64,000 bases of DNA from Actinomycetes bacterium (GCA_021841005.1 JAKBVZ010000036.1:1-64000), one strand, 5' to 3'. Numbered from the stretch's first letter, positions 17,509 through 26,046 are shown. The notes: generated by a model from the sequence alone, not told the origin. A program made the numbers and translations.

Positions 17509-18792
17509 ATGCAGCCAATCGATACGGCACATGCGGAAATGAGCGACGGTAGCTGGCGCAGCCGTGACGTATGGGCGATCTCGCTGTCCGCCTTCTTCGC
17601 TGACCTCGGCTACCAGAGCGTTCTGGCCGGGCTTCCGCTTTTCATGGTACTCGCCCTGCACGCCTCAATAGCCCTGTACGGCCTGGCAATGGCGCTCGGC
17701 TTCGGCGGAGGATCCCTGATAGCCTATCTGGGCAGTAGGTTGGGAGACAGGATTGGGCACCGGAAAGTGGCCATAATCGGTAACTCTGCAATCCCCCTGC
17801 TCTCTCTCTCGGCACTGATTGCAAGTCCGGTAGCGGCCATAGTGTTCTTCTGCGCAGGCTGGTGGGCTCGCAACCTGCGCAGCCCATCAAGGCGGGTAAT
17901 GCTGTCGAGAAGCACCACCGAGCGGCACCGCACCCAAGCGTTCGGTTTCCTCCACGCTCTGGATGTTGGAGGTGGGATACTGGCAGGTATATACATGCTC
18001 GTATCTCTTGCCGCCAACCTGCCTTACAGATACGTGTTTCTCGGAACCGCCATTCCGCTGGCAATCTCCACCTTGTGCCTTACCGTTACCAGCACCCAAC
18101 TCGCGGGCAGGCAAGATACCGCCAGGAAGGACTCCGGCAGTACGGCCAGTAGCACTGCCGGCAGTACGGCCAGTAGCAAGAACCGTAGGGAACCGCAGGT
18201 CTCCTTACCGCACAGTGCGGCCGTGGCAATCCTCGCTGCCACAGCACTCTTTGGATTCAGCTCATACAGCATAGGGTTCCCGGTACTCACTGCTGCAATA
18301 GATTCTCACTCCCATGACGCCACCTTGGGCCTACTCGCCTTTGTCGTATTCAATGTAGTCTCCTCAGCCACGGGCATGGCTCTGGCAAGGTATCTCGGGC
18401 CCACCTGGCATAGCCGCTTTCGCAACCTGGGGCTGTTCGGCTATCTCCCCGCTGCCGCGGGAGCCGCTCTACTAGGCACGTCGGCGGCTTTGCGGCTACC
18501 GTACCTTGTCACACTGCTTGCGGTCGCCATCTTGGGAGCATCCCTCGGAATAGTGGAGACGTTGGAACCTGCCATAATGTCGGTCATCCGCCCTGACGGG
18601 GGAAGCGGGTTCGGGTTGCTGTCCGCGTACCGGAGCGCTGGCCTGTTTGTAGGGAACCTGGTCATGGGTCTTCTCTATACACTGGGAGCCGCTTGGTCAT
18701 ACGGCTACGCGGCCGTAGTCGCTCTCGCGGGAGCCCTGATACTACTCATAGCAACAGCAACCGTAAGACAATCAGCTGAACGAGTAGGTTGA
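17509..18792 (+). CDS. Major facilitator superfamily transporter
   Basis: The 427-residue protein has two halves of about six hydrophobic helices each, as expected for a 12-helix MFS carrier. The loop after helix 2 contains GSRLGDRIGHRKVAIIG, a form of the MFS signature GxLxDRxGRR. The central cytoplasmic loop (~205-225) is a Ser/Thr/Ala run (TASSTAGSTASSKNRR) made by a 24-bp direct duplication. The substrate cannot be told from sequence. The TATAGA box lies only 12 bases before the ATG, so the mRNA may be nearly leaderless. The gene is monocistronic and faces away from tadA. Confidence 0.85.
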   Translation: MQPIDTAHAEMSDGSWRSRDVWAISLSAFFADLGYQSVLAGLPLFMVLALHASIALYGLAMALGFGGGSLIAYLGSRLGDRIGHRKVAIIGNSAIPLLSLSALIASPVAAIVFFCAGWWARNLRSPSRRVMLSRSTTERHRTQAFGFLHALDVGGGILAGIYMLVSLAANLPYRYVFLGTAIPLAISTLCLTVTSTQLAGRQDTARKDSGSTASSTAGSTASSKNRREPQVSLPHSAAVAILAATALFGFSSYSIGFPVLTAAIDSHSHDATLGLLAFVVFNVVSSATGMALARYLGPTWHSRFRNLGLFGYLPAAAGAALLGTSAALRLPYLVTLLAVAILGASLGIVETLEPAIMSVIRPDGGSGFGLLSAYRSAGLFVGNLVMGLLYTLGAAWSYGYAAVVALAGALILLIATATVRQSAERVG

Positions 18793-18885
18793 ATGCTGGA
18801 ATGCTGGATAGGGCGGCCAACTGTCCGGGTACACAACCTGCGTAGCCGTGGACCCGAAACGTACACATGAAAATGCCATCAAGGG

Positions 18886-19884
18886 TCAGATAGAGGTGAG
18901 CGCCTCACCGGCCAGGGCAACGTCAGCAGTATCCAGCGGGTCGGGGAAATTGAATATGAGACCATCCAGCCCAGCATCAAGATAGGAACGAGCTGTTTCT
19001 GCCACCGTATCAGGGTCGCCCCATATCACCGTAGAGGATTGAGCTTCACTGTAGCCGCGCGCCTCCGCCAGCTTTGACAGCTTGCCGGCTGCTTCAGCCG
19101 TGGTCTCACCAATCACCAGGGTACCCAGCCTGGTTCTGGTGATCGTACCAGGATCCCTTCCGCAACTCTCGCAGTGCCGGGCGAGTACGTCCATCTTGTG
19201 CTGTATAGTGGAGACGTCTCCGAACACGTTGCAAGCATCTGCATGCATCGCCACAATTTGCAATGTACGCCGCTCACCACCTCCACCGACCAGTATTGGC
19301 GGCCCTCCGGCCTGTAGCGGCCTTGGGAAATTGAAGGCATCCTTGATGGTATAGTACCGTCCCTGAAAACTTGGGGCCTCTTCGTCGAACATCATCCGGC
19401 AGATCTGCACTGCCTCTTCCAGCCTGTCCATTCTTTCTGACACAGGGGGAAACTCGATACCGTAGCTGTCATGCTCGGTATCGAGCCACGCTGCACCTAT
19501 ACCGAGAATCGCCCGCCCGGAAGAAACGACATCCAGAGTAGTAACCATCTTGGCCAAGACGGCTGGATTCCTGTAGGTCACCCCGCTCACCAGGGTACCC
19601 AGCATTATCGTAGAAGTACGACCTGCGATACCGCCCAGCACGGTATATGCTTCCGGCATCGGATCTACCGGTGCACCTACCATTGGGATCTGCCGGTAAT
19701 GGTCCATCAAAAAGAAGGAATCGAAACCGGCTGCTTCTGCCACAGTTGCCACGTCGACGAGGTTCTCGAAGATGCCTGCGTCCGCTGACAGCGCCTTACC
19801 AGAAGCGTTTGCTCCGGATCTGCCCGCCCCAAATGAAAAACTCGGAACCTGGATGCCCAGGCGAATGATTCCCATGGTTTTCAT
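18886..19884 (-). CDS. LLM-class flavin/F420-dependent oxidoreductase
   Basis: The 332-residue product shows the luciferase-like TIM-barrel pattern: LGIQVPSF at the start, AEAAGFDSFFLMDHY, GRTSTIMLGTLVSG, NPAVLAKMVTTLDVVSSGRAILGIGAAW, FPRPLQAGGPPILVGGGGERRTL and a C-terminal DAGLDGLIFNFP. In actinobacteria most members of this subgroup use the deazaflavin F420 rather than FMN, so the cofactor is a family-based inference and the substrate is unknown. The product ends normally and shows no odd insertions. It stands alone, just before tRNA-Ile. Confidence 0.85.
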   Translation of the reverse strand: MKTMGIIRLGIQVPSFSFGAGRSGANASGKALSADAGIFENLVDVATVAEAAGFDSFFLMDHYRQIPMVGAPVDPMPEAYTVLGGIAGRTSTIMLGTLVSGVTYRNPAVLAKMVTTLDVVSSGRAILGIGAAWLDTEHDSYGIEFPPVSERMDRLEEAVQICRMMFDEEAPSFQGRYYTIKDAFNFPRPLQAGGPPILVGGGGERRTLQIVAMHADACNVFGDVSTIQHKMDVLARHCESCGRDPGTITRTRLGTLVIGETTAEAAGKLSKLAEARGYSEAQSSTVIWGDPDTVAETARSYLDAGLDGLIFNFPDPLDTADVALAGEALTSI

Positions 19885-19996
19885 AGTAGCGTAGATCTCC
19901 TTATAGACCAGCCGGCTCGTTGGACTGCAATAGGTCGGCTTGGTGATTCTCTTGTGTAATGCGCATATCTTGCGTGCGTGCTATTTTATGAAAAGA

Positions 19997-20070
19997 GGGG
20001 CTATAGCTCAGCTGGTTAGAGCGCGGCACTGATAATGCCGAGGTCTCAGGTTCAAGTCCTGATAGCCCCA
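19997..20070 (+). tRNA. tRNA-Ile (GAT)
   Basis: The 74-nt sequence folds into a full cloverleaf: acceptor GGGGCTA/TAGCCCC, D-arm GCTC/GAGC with AGCTGGTTAGA, anticodon loop CTGATAA giving GAT, and T-loop TTCAAGT. The discriminator base is A and no CCA is encoded. A weak inverted repeat (GGTCACC/GGTGACC, 20084-20108) follows and could act as a terminator. Confidence 0.96.
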
Positions 20071-20126
20071 CTACATAAGTGCAGGTCACCAGTAGTTTCG
20101 GGGTGACCATAACGTCCAGCCCCGGA

Positions 20127-20690
20127 TTACACGAGATTCCGAGGCATCACTATGTGATCGAGTACGGCGGTACCCGGCTGGATATCGCTCCAAGATGGTA
20201 TCATAAAACGCAGATCAGCAAGTCCCGCAGTCGGCAGAGAGGAAGCATGCTTTGACTCGGCATCAGGTAGAGGAGCCGTATACCTTCCATCCAGTCCGAC
20301 AGCAGAGATGGGGCCAACACGCTCCGGCTCGGTGGTGAGCATGCCTACCAGGTCCGATATACCTGGATTGTGGCCGATCAGCAATACTGAGAGCGCCCCA
20401 TCCCCGGTACGGCCCAAGTACTTCATCATATCGTTTGCCGATGCTCGGTATAGTGCATCATCGAATACCGTCTCGATCCCACTGTCGAGGTGCAAGTGCA
20501 CCAATGTCTGGCGGGTGCGCACAGAAGAGGAGCACAGTACAAGATCCGGCTGGGTGCCTTGTTCCCGGAGGTAGTCACCGATCCGGGTTGCCGCCTTCCG
20601 GCCCCGTGAGGTCAAAGGGCGATCATGATCCAGAAGGCTAGGATCGTCCCAGGTCGATTTGGCATGACGCAATAGTATCAGTCGCAGCAT
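20127..20690 (-). CDS. sixA: SixA-type phosphohistidine phosphatase / histidine phosphatase
   Basis: The 187-residue protein begins LRLILLRHAKSTWDD, the RHG-type phosphatase motif in its SixA form (RHAKS), with His9 as the phospho-acceptor. The second block LLIGHNPGISDL provides the other catalytic His, and SSSVRTRQTL and the Arg-rich segment match the family. SixA removes phosphate from His of phosphotransfer proteins in enterics; the target here is unknown. A linker at ~155-165 is poorly conserved. The start ATG abuts a ten-copy 9-bp array whose unit (AGAGGATAT) is itself a Shine-Dalgarno-like site, so translation may depend on that array. Confidence 0.85.
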   Translation of the reverse strand: MLRLILLRHAKSTWDDPSLLDHDRPLTSRGRKAATRIGDYLREQGTQPDLVLCSSSVRTRQTLVHLHLDSGIETVFDDALYRASANDMMKYLGRTGDGALSVLLIGHNPGISDLVGMLTTEPERVGPISAVGLDGRYTAPLPDAESKHASSLPTAGLADLRFMIPSWSDIQPGTAVLDHIVMPRNLV

Positions 20691-20778
20691 ATCCTCTATA
20701 TCCTCTATATCCTCTATATCCTCTATATCCTCTATATCCTCTATATCCTCTATATCCTCTATATCCTCTATATCCTCT
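20689..20778 (-). repeat. Ten perfect 9-bp repeats forming a ladder of Shine-Dalgarno-like sites
   Basis: ATATCCTCT (minus strand AGAGGATAT) is repeated ten times without a single change over 90 bp. The array fills the whole space between the nucleotidase stop and the sixA start. The nucleotidase stop codon (TAG, 20779-20777) is at one edge and the sixA ATG (20690-20688) overlaps the other. In the nucleotidase frame every unit reads TAG AGG ATA, so stop codons are also repeated. Confidence 0.97.
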
Positions 20779-21466
20779 ATGGCCCTCTGCCGACATCAGC
20801 CAGACCATCTGTCAAGCTAATGACCTGAGCGACCACTTCATCCCAGTTGGATGCACGGCTGACCTTGCCCTCCGCGCCGGAGAAACGGGCCCGGGTGGAG
20901 TCGAAGCCTGTGTTGGGGTTGGGGTCGGTGTTGGGGTTGGGGTCGGTGGAGTCGAAGCTGGTGTTGGTGAAATTGGTGTACACGATGACGCGCTTTCCCG
21001 CCTGCGCCAGCCTCTCCACCTGCTCGGGAGTATCGTCCACAAAACAGTCTGCATCCACTGCACTCTTTTCCCCAAGGAAGCACAGATCCCAATAGGGTAT
21101 ATCGTGGTGATCAAGCCACTTCACTGTCTGCATGACGCTCTGGCGATGAAGCCGTTTGAATACAAGCCTATGGGTGACGATGCGGATACGCACACCCTTC
21201 CTGCTCAGGCCGCGCAACGCTTGAGGTGCCCCGGGAATAGGGTCCATCGTCGAAAACAGGTTGCGCTCGGTAAGAGCAAATCGATGCAGGCGCTCGTAAT
21301 CGTCCTGGCCTTCCCCGATACCCCACTGCGAGATACCCGAACCATCCATTGACAGCTCCTCTACGGGCCTGCCGAGCCATTCAGCTGCGATGACCCGCAA
21401 CCGGCCATAGAAATCCGCTACGACCCCGTCCAGATCAACACCGAGCACGAAGCCCTCTCCTGCCAT
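20777..21466 (-). CDS. HAD-family 5'(3')-nucleotidase-like phosphatase
   Basis: The 229-residue product opens GVDLDGVVADFYG, the DxDG nucleophile motif of HAD phosphatases in the form used by 5'(3')-deoxyribonucleotidases (NT5C). Motif II is RIRIVTHR, and the DCFVDDTPEQV block gives the acidic motif III/IV. The C-terminal part before the last helix has an in-frame insert (PNTDPNPNTG) caused by an 18-bp duplication at 20911-20946, flanked by a second pair (GTGGAGTCGAAGC). Substrate preference is a family-level guess. It is followed directly by sixA through the 9-bp array and is likely co-transcribed. Confidence 0.75.
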   Translation of the reverse strand: MAGEGFVLGVDLDGVVADFYGRLRVIAAEWLGRPVEELSMDGSGISQWGIGEGQDDYERLHRFALTERNLFSTMDPIPGAPQALRGLSRKGVRIRIVTHRLVFKRLHRQSVMQTVKWLDHHDIPYWDLCFLGEKSAVDADCFVDDTPEQVERLAQAGKRVIVYTNFTNTSFDSTDPNPNTDPNPNTGFDSTRARFSGAEGKVSRASNWDEVVAQVISLTDGLADVGRGP

Positions 21467-21498
21467 GTCACCATCCTAGCAGTGACAATATCGGGCGT

Positions 21499-22446
21499 TC
21501 AGAAGTACACCATCGTGCGCGCCCGCTCCACCACGACATCAATATCCTCCGTCCACACGCCCGTAGAGAGATACTTCCAGCCGGCATCGGCGCTTACAAC
21601 CACTACGACCCCGCTCTCGATCGACTCCGCACAACGCACGGCCCCCGCCAAGGCGCTACCGGACGAGATGCCCGCGAAGATCCCTGACTCGGCCAGGCGC
21701 TTGGTCCATTCGATCGACTCTCTCGGACCTATGACCGTCTTTCGATCCAGAATCTGCATGCCGCCGAAGTCGTTGAAGATGGGTGGTATATAGCCATCGT
21801 CCAGACTGCGCAACCCATCGACCATCTCGCCTGCAGGCGGCTCGACCGCCCATACCTGTACAGCAGGATTATGCTCCTTCAGAAACTTACCTACACCGAC
21901 AAGAGTCCCTGAAGTTCCCAGCCCAGCCACAAAATGAGTTACGTCCGGGCAGTCCCTCCAGATCTCCGGTCCAGTCCCCTCGTAGTGAGCCATGGGATTG
22001 GCATGGTTGGCATATTGGTACAGGAAGATCCACTCTTCGTGCTCAGCATGGATCTTCTCCGCCATCCGCACAGCACCATTGGATCCTTCCGATCCGGGCG
22101 ATTCTATTATCTCCGCCCCGAACGCAAACAGCATCTGCCGGCGCTCCTCGGACACATTCTGCGGCATTACGACCTTCAAGCGATACCCCTTGACTTTCGA
22201 CACCATTGCCAAGGCTATGCCGGTGTTCCCGGAAGAAGGCTCCAGCAAGGTGGCCCCCTTTTCCAGCAAGCCCGACTTCTCGGCGTCCTCCACCATGGCC
22301 AGCGCAACCCTATCCTTGACAGATCCACCTGGATTCTGGCCTTCCAGCTTCATGAGTATCCGCACATCCGGATTCGGGCTGAACTCGCTCACCTCCACAA
22401 GGGGGGTATTACCCACTAGGTCAAGAATGTTACGGCAGTATGCCAC
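21499..22446 (-). CDS. cysM: CysO-dependent cysteine synthase
   Basis: This PLP enzyme of 315 residues has the Schiff-base lysine (Lys44 in NPGGSVKDR), the phosphate-binding loop of the cysteine synthase family (PSSGNTGIA) and GLGTSGTLVG. The product ends in a short tail (TMVYF). In mycobacteria CysM uses O-phosphoserine and the thiocarboxylated carrier CysO instead of free sulfide. That specific activity is inferred here from the immediate neighbour: cysO ends 2 bp upstream and mec lies before it. The start is GTG, with GGGTGGGT upstream. The last gene of the cluster. Confidence 0.9.
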   Translation of the reverse strand: MAYCRNILDLVGNTPLVEVSEFSPNPDVRILMKLEGQNPGGSVKDRVALAMVEDAEKSGLLEKGATLLEPSSGNTGIALAMVSKVKGYRLKVVMPQNVSEERRQMLFAFGAEIIESPGSEGSNGAVRMAEKIHAEHEEWIFLYQYANHANPMAHYEGTGPEIWRDCPDVTHFVAGLGTSGTLVGVGKFLKEHNPAVQVWAVEPPAGEMVDGLRSLDDGYIPPIFNDFGGMQILDRKTVIGPRESIEWTKRLAESGIFAGISSGSALAGAVRCAESIESGVVVVVSADAGWKYLSTGVWTEDIDVVVERARTMVYF

Positions 22447-22448
22447 GA

Positions 22449-22724
22449 TTACCCACCCGCCACAGCCGGTAGGATGGATATGGTATCACCATCCGATACC
22501 GATGTATCGAGGTTGCTGAGATACCGGATGTCATCATCGTTGAGATAGACATTCACAAACTTGTGCAGGGAGCCGTCAGCGGTGACAATCTGGCCGTCCA
22601 TGCCTGGGTATGCGTTCACCATGTCTTCAAGTATCTCTCCCACCGTAGAACCGTTACCCTCCACGGTGGACTTGCCATCAGCATGTACTCTCAATATGCT
22701 CGGTAAACGTATTTCAACAGGCAA
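22449..22724 (-). CDS. cysO: Ubiquitin-like sulfur carrier protein CysO
   Basis: The 91-residue protein is a MoaD/ThiS-fold carrier ending in the diglycine VAGG, the residue pair that is adenylated and turned into a thiocarboxylate. The central block FVNVYLNDDDIRYL matches the family. Mycobacterial CysO donates its sulfur to O-phosphoserine on CysM; the resulting CysO-cysteine is cut by Mec. The three genes occur here in the same order (mec, cysO, cysM). A MoeZ/MoeB-like activating enzyme is required but is not in this window. Confidence 0.9.
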   Translation of the reverse strand: MPVEIRLPSILRVHADGKSTVEGNGSTVGEILEDMVNAYPGMDGQIVTADGSLHKFVNVYLNDDDIRYLSNLDTSVSDGDTISILPAVAGG

Positions 22725-22772
22725 CTCTATCTCCTAGCCGTTCTTCCCCTGATACCGTCTGGCCTGCGCTGC

Positions 22773-22810
22773 CAGCACAGGTACAAGCTCCTACACTTGC
22801 ACCTGTGCTG
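22773..22810 (-). promoter_or_regulatory. 15-bp-arm stem-loop between mec and cysO
   Basis: CAGCACAGGTACAAG and CTTGCACCTGTGCTG pair with one mismatch around the 8-nt loop CTCCTACA, in the 151-bp space between the mec stop and the cysO start. There is no T-run, so it is more likely an attenuator, processing site or mRNA stability element than a simple terminator. Confidence 0.55.
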
Positions 22811-22875
22811 CCGTCATCACCATCGGAATACAGGTTGCGGACATTACAACAGTGAATTATTACTATTCTAATCTA

Positions 22876-23337
22876 TTATATTATCAATTGCGCCTGTCGG
22901 TGCCCCAGACCACCGATCAGCAGTTCCTCCTCGATCACCTGGCCGGCGCGTATCGAATACGTACGCATCGAGGGCAACGGACGACCGAGTCCCACGATGA
23001 CATAATGCCACTTAGGATCGGGAGCCTGGTCAATGTCAACCGGGGAAGGGTAAGGCTCCGTATGGGTATGCGAATGCACCACCCCCAAGATGACGAGCCC
23101 ACGTATCTCCACATCACGATCGGCCCGCAGGTAGTCGAGCGGATCGACGGTATAGAGGCGGGCTGAACCAGCGGCGTTGCGTGCCGGATAGAATGTGCAT
23201 GCCTCATTGCCGTAGTGGGCCGTACCCTGCTCGACTGCAGGTCCCGCCAGCATGCCGCAGGCCTCCTCAGGCAGCCGCTCCAGGCAGTACGCCACGATCT
23301 GCGCGTATACGTCACTGGTCATCACAAGCATCACCAT
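22876..23337 (-). CDS. mec: JAMM-family metalloprotease releasing cysteine from CysO
   Basis: The product has the zinc JAMM motif: a Glu in EEACGMLAG, then VVHSHTHTEPYPSPVDID (HxH-x7-S-x2-D). This identifies an MPN/Mov34 peptidase. With cysO and cysM downstream it corresponds to mycobacterial Mec, which hydrolyses the peptide bond between CysO and cysteine. The ORF track starts at a TTG (23376); the ATG at 23337 gives an N-terminus (MVMLVMTSDVY) closer to relatives, though neither start has a good Shine-Dalgarno. It is 151 bp upstream of cysO with a strong hairpin between them. Confidence 0.85.
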   Translation of the reverse strand: MVMLVMTSDVYAQIVAYCLERLPEEACGMLAGPAVEQGTAHYGNEACTFYPARNAAGSARLYTVDPLDYLRADRDVEIRGLVILGVVHSHTHTEPYPSPVDIDQAPDPKWHYVIVGLGRPLPSMRTYSIRAGQVIEEELLIGGLGHRQAQLII

Positions 23338-23509
23338 ACAGGCTACATGATCCGCTCCACCCGCGCTGCTGGGCAAGAGACTATCGTGACATCATACTAT
23401 CTGGGATCGATAAACTGGAGCCGCACAGACAATATCCAATACCGCTCCAACTGCAAGCTGCAACCGTATCTCAGGCCATCCACCTTTCCTCGTCACCAGC
23501 CTGCCCTGC

Positions 23510-24079
23510 CTAGGAATCATTCACCGTCCTCTGAGCCCTACGGGTCGCCTGTGCCACCTCCCTGGATGCATCTCTCATTGCGTCGCGTTCTTGAATGGCT
23601 TTCCGCTTGTCCCACATGCGTTTCCCTCTGGCCAGACCCAATGACGCTTTTGCCTTGCCATCCTTGAAGTATATGGAGAGCGGGATCAGCGTAAGAGATT
23701 TCTCGAGAGTCTTCCCAGCAAGATAATTTATCTGTTTCCGATGTAGGAGTAGCTTGCGGCTGCGCTCTGGATCATGCATGCCATATGCTCCCGCCTGGGT
23801 ATACGGTGCTATGTGCATACCCACCAACCATATCTCGCCAGAGTGTATCCTTGCATAAGCATCCGTGAGGGACACTTGATTCATCCTCAGTGATTTCACT
23901 TCCGACCCGTGCAGCACCAGCCCGCATTCGACGGTCTCCAGTATCTCGTAGTCATATCTCGCACGTCGGTTGCGCGCGACGACCTGATTGTTCGATGTCC
24001 GTGCCTGCCTGTTTCTCGACTTGGCGCTCTTAGCCTTCACGGACTGAGATTTGCCACTTCGGTCATTGCCACCGCTCAT
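23510..24079 (-). CDS. smpB: SsrA-binding protein SmpB
   Basis: The 189-residue protein carries all SmpB blocks: NRRARYDYEILETVECGLVL, GSEVKSLR, DAYARI, GEIWLVGMHIAPY, HDPERSRKLLLHRKQI and LGLARGKRMWDKRKAI. SmpB delivers tmRNA to stalled ribosomes. An N-terminal Lys/Ser-rich extension of ~30 residues (KSQSVKAKSAKSRNRQ) is longer than usual and may be disordered. I searched the adjacent gaps for tmRNA hallmarks and saw none, so ssrA is elsewhere. Confidence 0.93.
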   Translation of the reverse strand: MSGGNDRSGKSQSVKAKSAKSRNRQARTSNNQVVARNRRARYDYEILETVECGLVLHGSEVKSLRMNQVSLTDAYARIHSGEIWLVGMHIAPYTQAGAYGMHDPERSRKLLLHRKQINYLAGKTLEKSLTLIPLSIYFKDGKAKASLGLARGKRMWDKRKAIQERDAMRDASREVAQATRRAQRTVNDS

Positions 24080-24334
24080 CTGCCACTCCTACTCTTAGGA
24101 TGGTAATGTTTACCGGATAGAATTGGATTTGACCCACACTCCTACTGGCTTCGTACCTTTCTGCTGATATGGTTGATATGTCGGCCCAAGTTCTATCCGG
24201 AACAGCAAACACATTGAAACACGTTGAGAACCTGCAGCATAACAGAAATTCCCCGGTTCCAGCTACTAGGTAGGCGAATACAAGCAGCCACCAGCCACTA
24301 TGCCAACCGAACAACAGCCACCGGCCATCGGTCA

Positions 24335-25012
24335 CTATGCCAGCCAGCAAAGGTGTTCTCTGTTGCCCAACAGTTCTAGGCGACGCCACAACACGGGATT
24401 ATCACCCGATTGGCTGGCATGGCATGCAATTGCTCTCATCTGGCGTGTCCGATCCACCGTAATGAAAAAATCAATCATACCGGGAGGGCGACCGATGAAG
24501 CACGTGCCAAACTCGGCATTCAGCCGTCCGGCGACACTCTCGGGCAATGTCCAGGCCAGAACCCTGAGCCCGAATTCGCTTGCCACCACCAGCGAAGCTT
24601 CGGTGGCACGGCAGTGATCGCCATGTCCGGTAATGCCATCTCTGTCAAAGACTATGAAAGCCTCGGCATCCTTTCCGGCAAGTCTTACGGCACCTGCCAG
24701 CTCATCAAGGGGTACCTCGTTCAAATGACCATCCGGATAATCCAGAAGTCTTGGGTGGTCAATGCCAAGCACTCCAGCAGCAGATGCCAGCTCCGTTGCC
24801 CGGATCTCTCCCAGCGTTGCTCCGGTCGGGTCCCCAAGGCTGGATGCTTCTCCGTGGGTGAAACACAGTGCACCGATATGGGCCCCGCGGTCCACCAAAG
24901 CGGACACCACCGCGCCAAAACCGAAAGATTCGTCGTCAGGATGAGCAAAGACGGCCAGCAAACGTTGAAATGACGGTAATTCGCTGCTTGCCATATTACG
25001 CCCGGTTGACAC
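24335..25012 (-). CDS. PIG-L / LmbE-family deacetylase
   Basis: The 225-residue enzyme shows the zinc motif AHPDDESFG (HPDDE) near residue 22 and a later HGDHCRATEASLV block that supplies the third His. Family members deacetylate N-acetylglucosamine derivatives, as in mycothiol biosynthesis (MshB) or mycothiol conjugate cleavage (Mca). This copy is shorter than MshB or Mca, so the substrate is open. The last ~10 bp of the gene (CACTATGCCA) are repeated 37 bp further downstream. The 255-bp gap 24080-24334 holds a distant inverted repeat (CCGGATAGAA/TTCTATCCGG) but no convincing gene. Confidence 0.85.
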   Translation of the reverse strand: MSTGRNMASSELPSFQRLLAVFAHPDDESFGFGAVVSALVDRGAHIGALCFTHGEASSLGDPTGATLGEIRATELASAAGVLGIDHPRLLDYPDGHLNEVPLDELAGAVRLAGKDAEAFIVFDRDGITGHGDHCRATEASLVVASEFGLRVLAWTLPESVAGRLNAEFGTCFIGRPPGMIDFFITVDRTRQMRAIACHASQSGDNPVLWRRLELLGNREHLCWLA

Positions 25013-25054
25013 AAGATGATTTTACCGCTATTGGAGACGCGAAAACCCATCCGC

Positions 25055-25100
25055 AAATACCGCAAGATCGTCAACAAAAATACCGCAAGATCGTCAACAA
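25055..25100. repeat. Two copies of a 23-bp unit before the deacetylase gene
   Basis: TACCGCAAGATCGTCAACAA occurs at 25058 and again at 25081 (period 23) in the intergenic space between the divergent PIG-L and ChbG-like genes. It lies within the likely promoter region of both. Confidence 0.9.
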
Positions 25101-25116
25101 GTAGATATTTCTATCG

Positions 25117-26046
25117 ATGGCAGCTATTATATGTTGGATGACTCCTGACAAGACCTCTGACTCTTCCGACGACACTCCTGATGTCATCGCCGGCAATGAG
25201 GCCCGCATATCCTCCGGCAGGGCGTCCCTCGAGACACGCCTAGGTTACGCCCCCGGCACAAAGTTGCTCCTGATCAATTGCGATGATCTCGGCTCGTGCC
25301 ATTCGAGCAATCTGGCCATATACGAATGCTTGCGTGAAGGAATCGCCACCAGCGCTACTCTGATGGTGCCGTGCCCATGGTCCCGGGAGGCTGCGGCGAT
25401 GTACAAGGGTGAAGATGTCGGAGTGCATCTCACTTTGAATTCGGAATTCGACCTCTGCCGCTGGGGACCCATCACTTACGCTCCATCACTGCTAGATGGT
25501 GACGGCGGATTCCCCCGTACCGTTGTCGATGTATGGGATCATGCCGATCTCGATGAAGTCCGTAAAGAATGTCACGCTCAGATCGAGCGGGCAATCCTGT
25601 GGGGATTCGATGTCAGCCATCTGGATGCCCACATGGGCACCATGCAGATAAAAGCCGAATTCTTCGACGTGTATCTGGATCTGGCTGTGGAGTTCCACTT
25701 GCCACTACGCCTTTCAGGCTCCGAGACAGAGCAGCTCATTGGTTTTCCCTTCCGCACCCTTGCAGACGAAGCAGGAGTGATCTATCCAGATAATTTCCTT
25801 TTCATCCCCGGTGTCGGAACCAGGCAGTACCTCATGGATGCCATCCCGCAACTCCAACCAGGCGTAACCGAGGCATACCTGCACCCCGCCATTGACAGCT
25901 CGGAACTGCGGGCCTTTGCGCCTGACTGGAAAGCACGCGTAGACGACTACGAGCTACTGACTCACGACCCACAGATCAGGGAGGAACTCGATAGGCACAC
26001 TGTCCAGCTCATAGGCTATAGAGCATTGAAGGAGCTTATGCACTGA
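25117..26046 (+). CDS. ChbG/YdjC-family carbohydrate deacetylase
   Basis: The 309-residue protein matches the YdjC fold: KLLLINCDDLGSCHSSNLAI gives the metal-binding Asp pair, GVHLTLNSE the first His, and DVSHLDAHMGTM the second His motif; VTEAYLHPA follows near the C-terminus. Family members remove acetyl groups from chito-oligosaccharides or related sugars. The N-terminal ~40 residues are extra and poorly conserved. A second in-frame ATG seven codons in (MTPDKTSD) could be the true start; neither has a clear Shine-Dalgarno. It is divergent from the PIG-L gene, so two deacetylases of different folds share one control region. Confidence 0.82.
   Translation: MAAIICWMTPDKTSDSSDDTPDVIAGNEARISSGRASLETRLGYAPGTKLLLINCDDLGSCHSSNLAIYECLREGIATSATLMVPCPWSREAAAMYKGEDVGVHLTLNSEFDLCRWGPITYAPSLLDGDGGFPRTVVDVWDHADLDEVRKECHAQIERAILWGFDVSHLDAHMGTMQIKAEFFDVYLDLAVEFHLPLRLSGSETEQLIGFPFRTLADEAGVIYPDNFLFIPGVGTRQYLMDAIPQLQPGVTEAYLHPAIDSSELRAFAPDWKARVDDYELLTHDPQIREELDRHTVQLIGYRALKELMH

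Noticed and set aside
24113-24200. Small RNA gene bounded by CCGGATAGAA/TTCTATCCGG
   Set aside because: The arms are only 10 bp and 67 bp apart, with no promoter or terminator; it was not strong enough to list.
24063-24389. 108-codon minus-strand ORF with hydrophobic stretch between PIG-L and smpB
   Set aside because: It overlaps both neighbours, has no ribosome site and no family match; likely chance.
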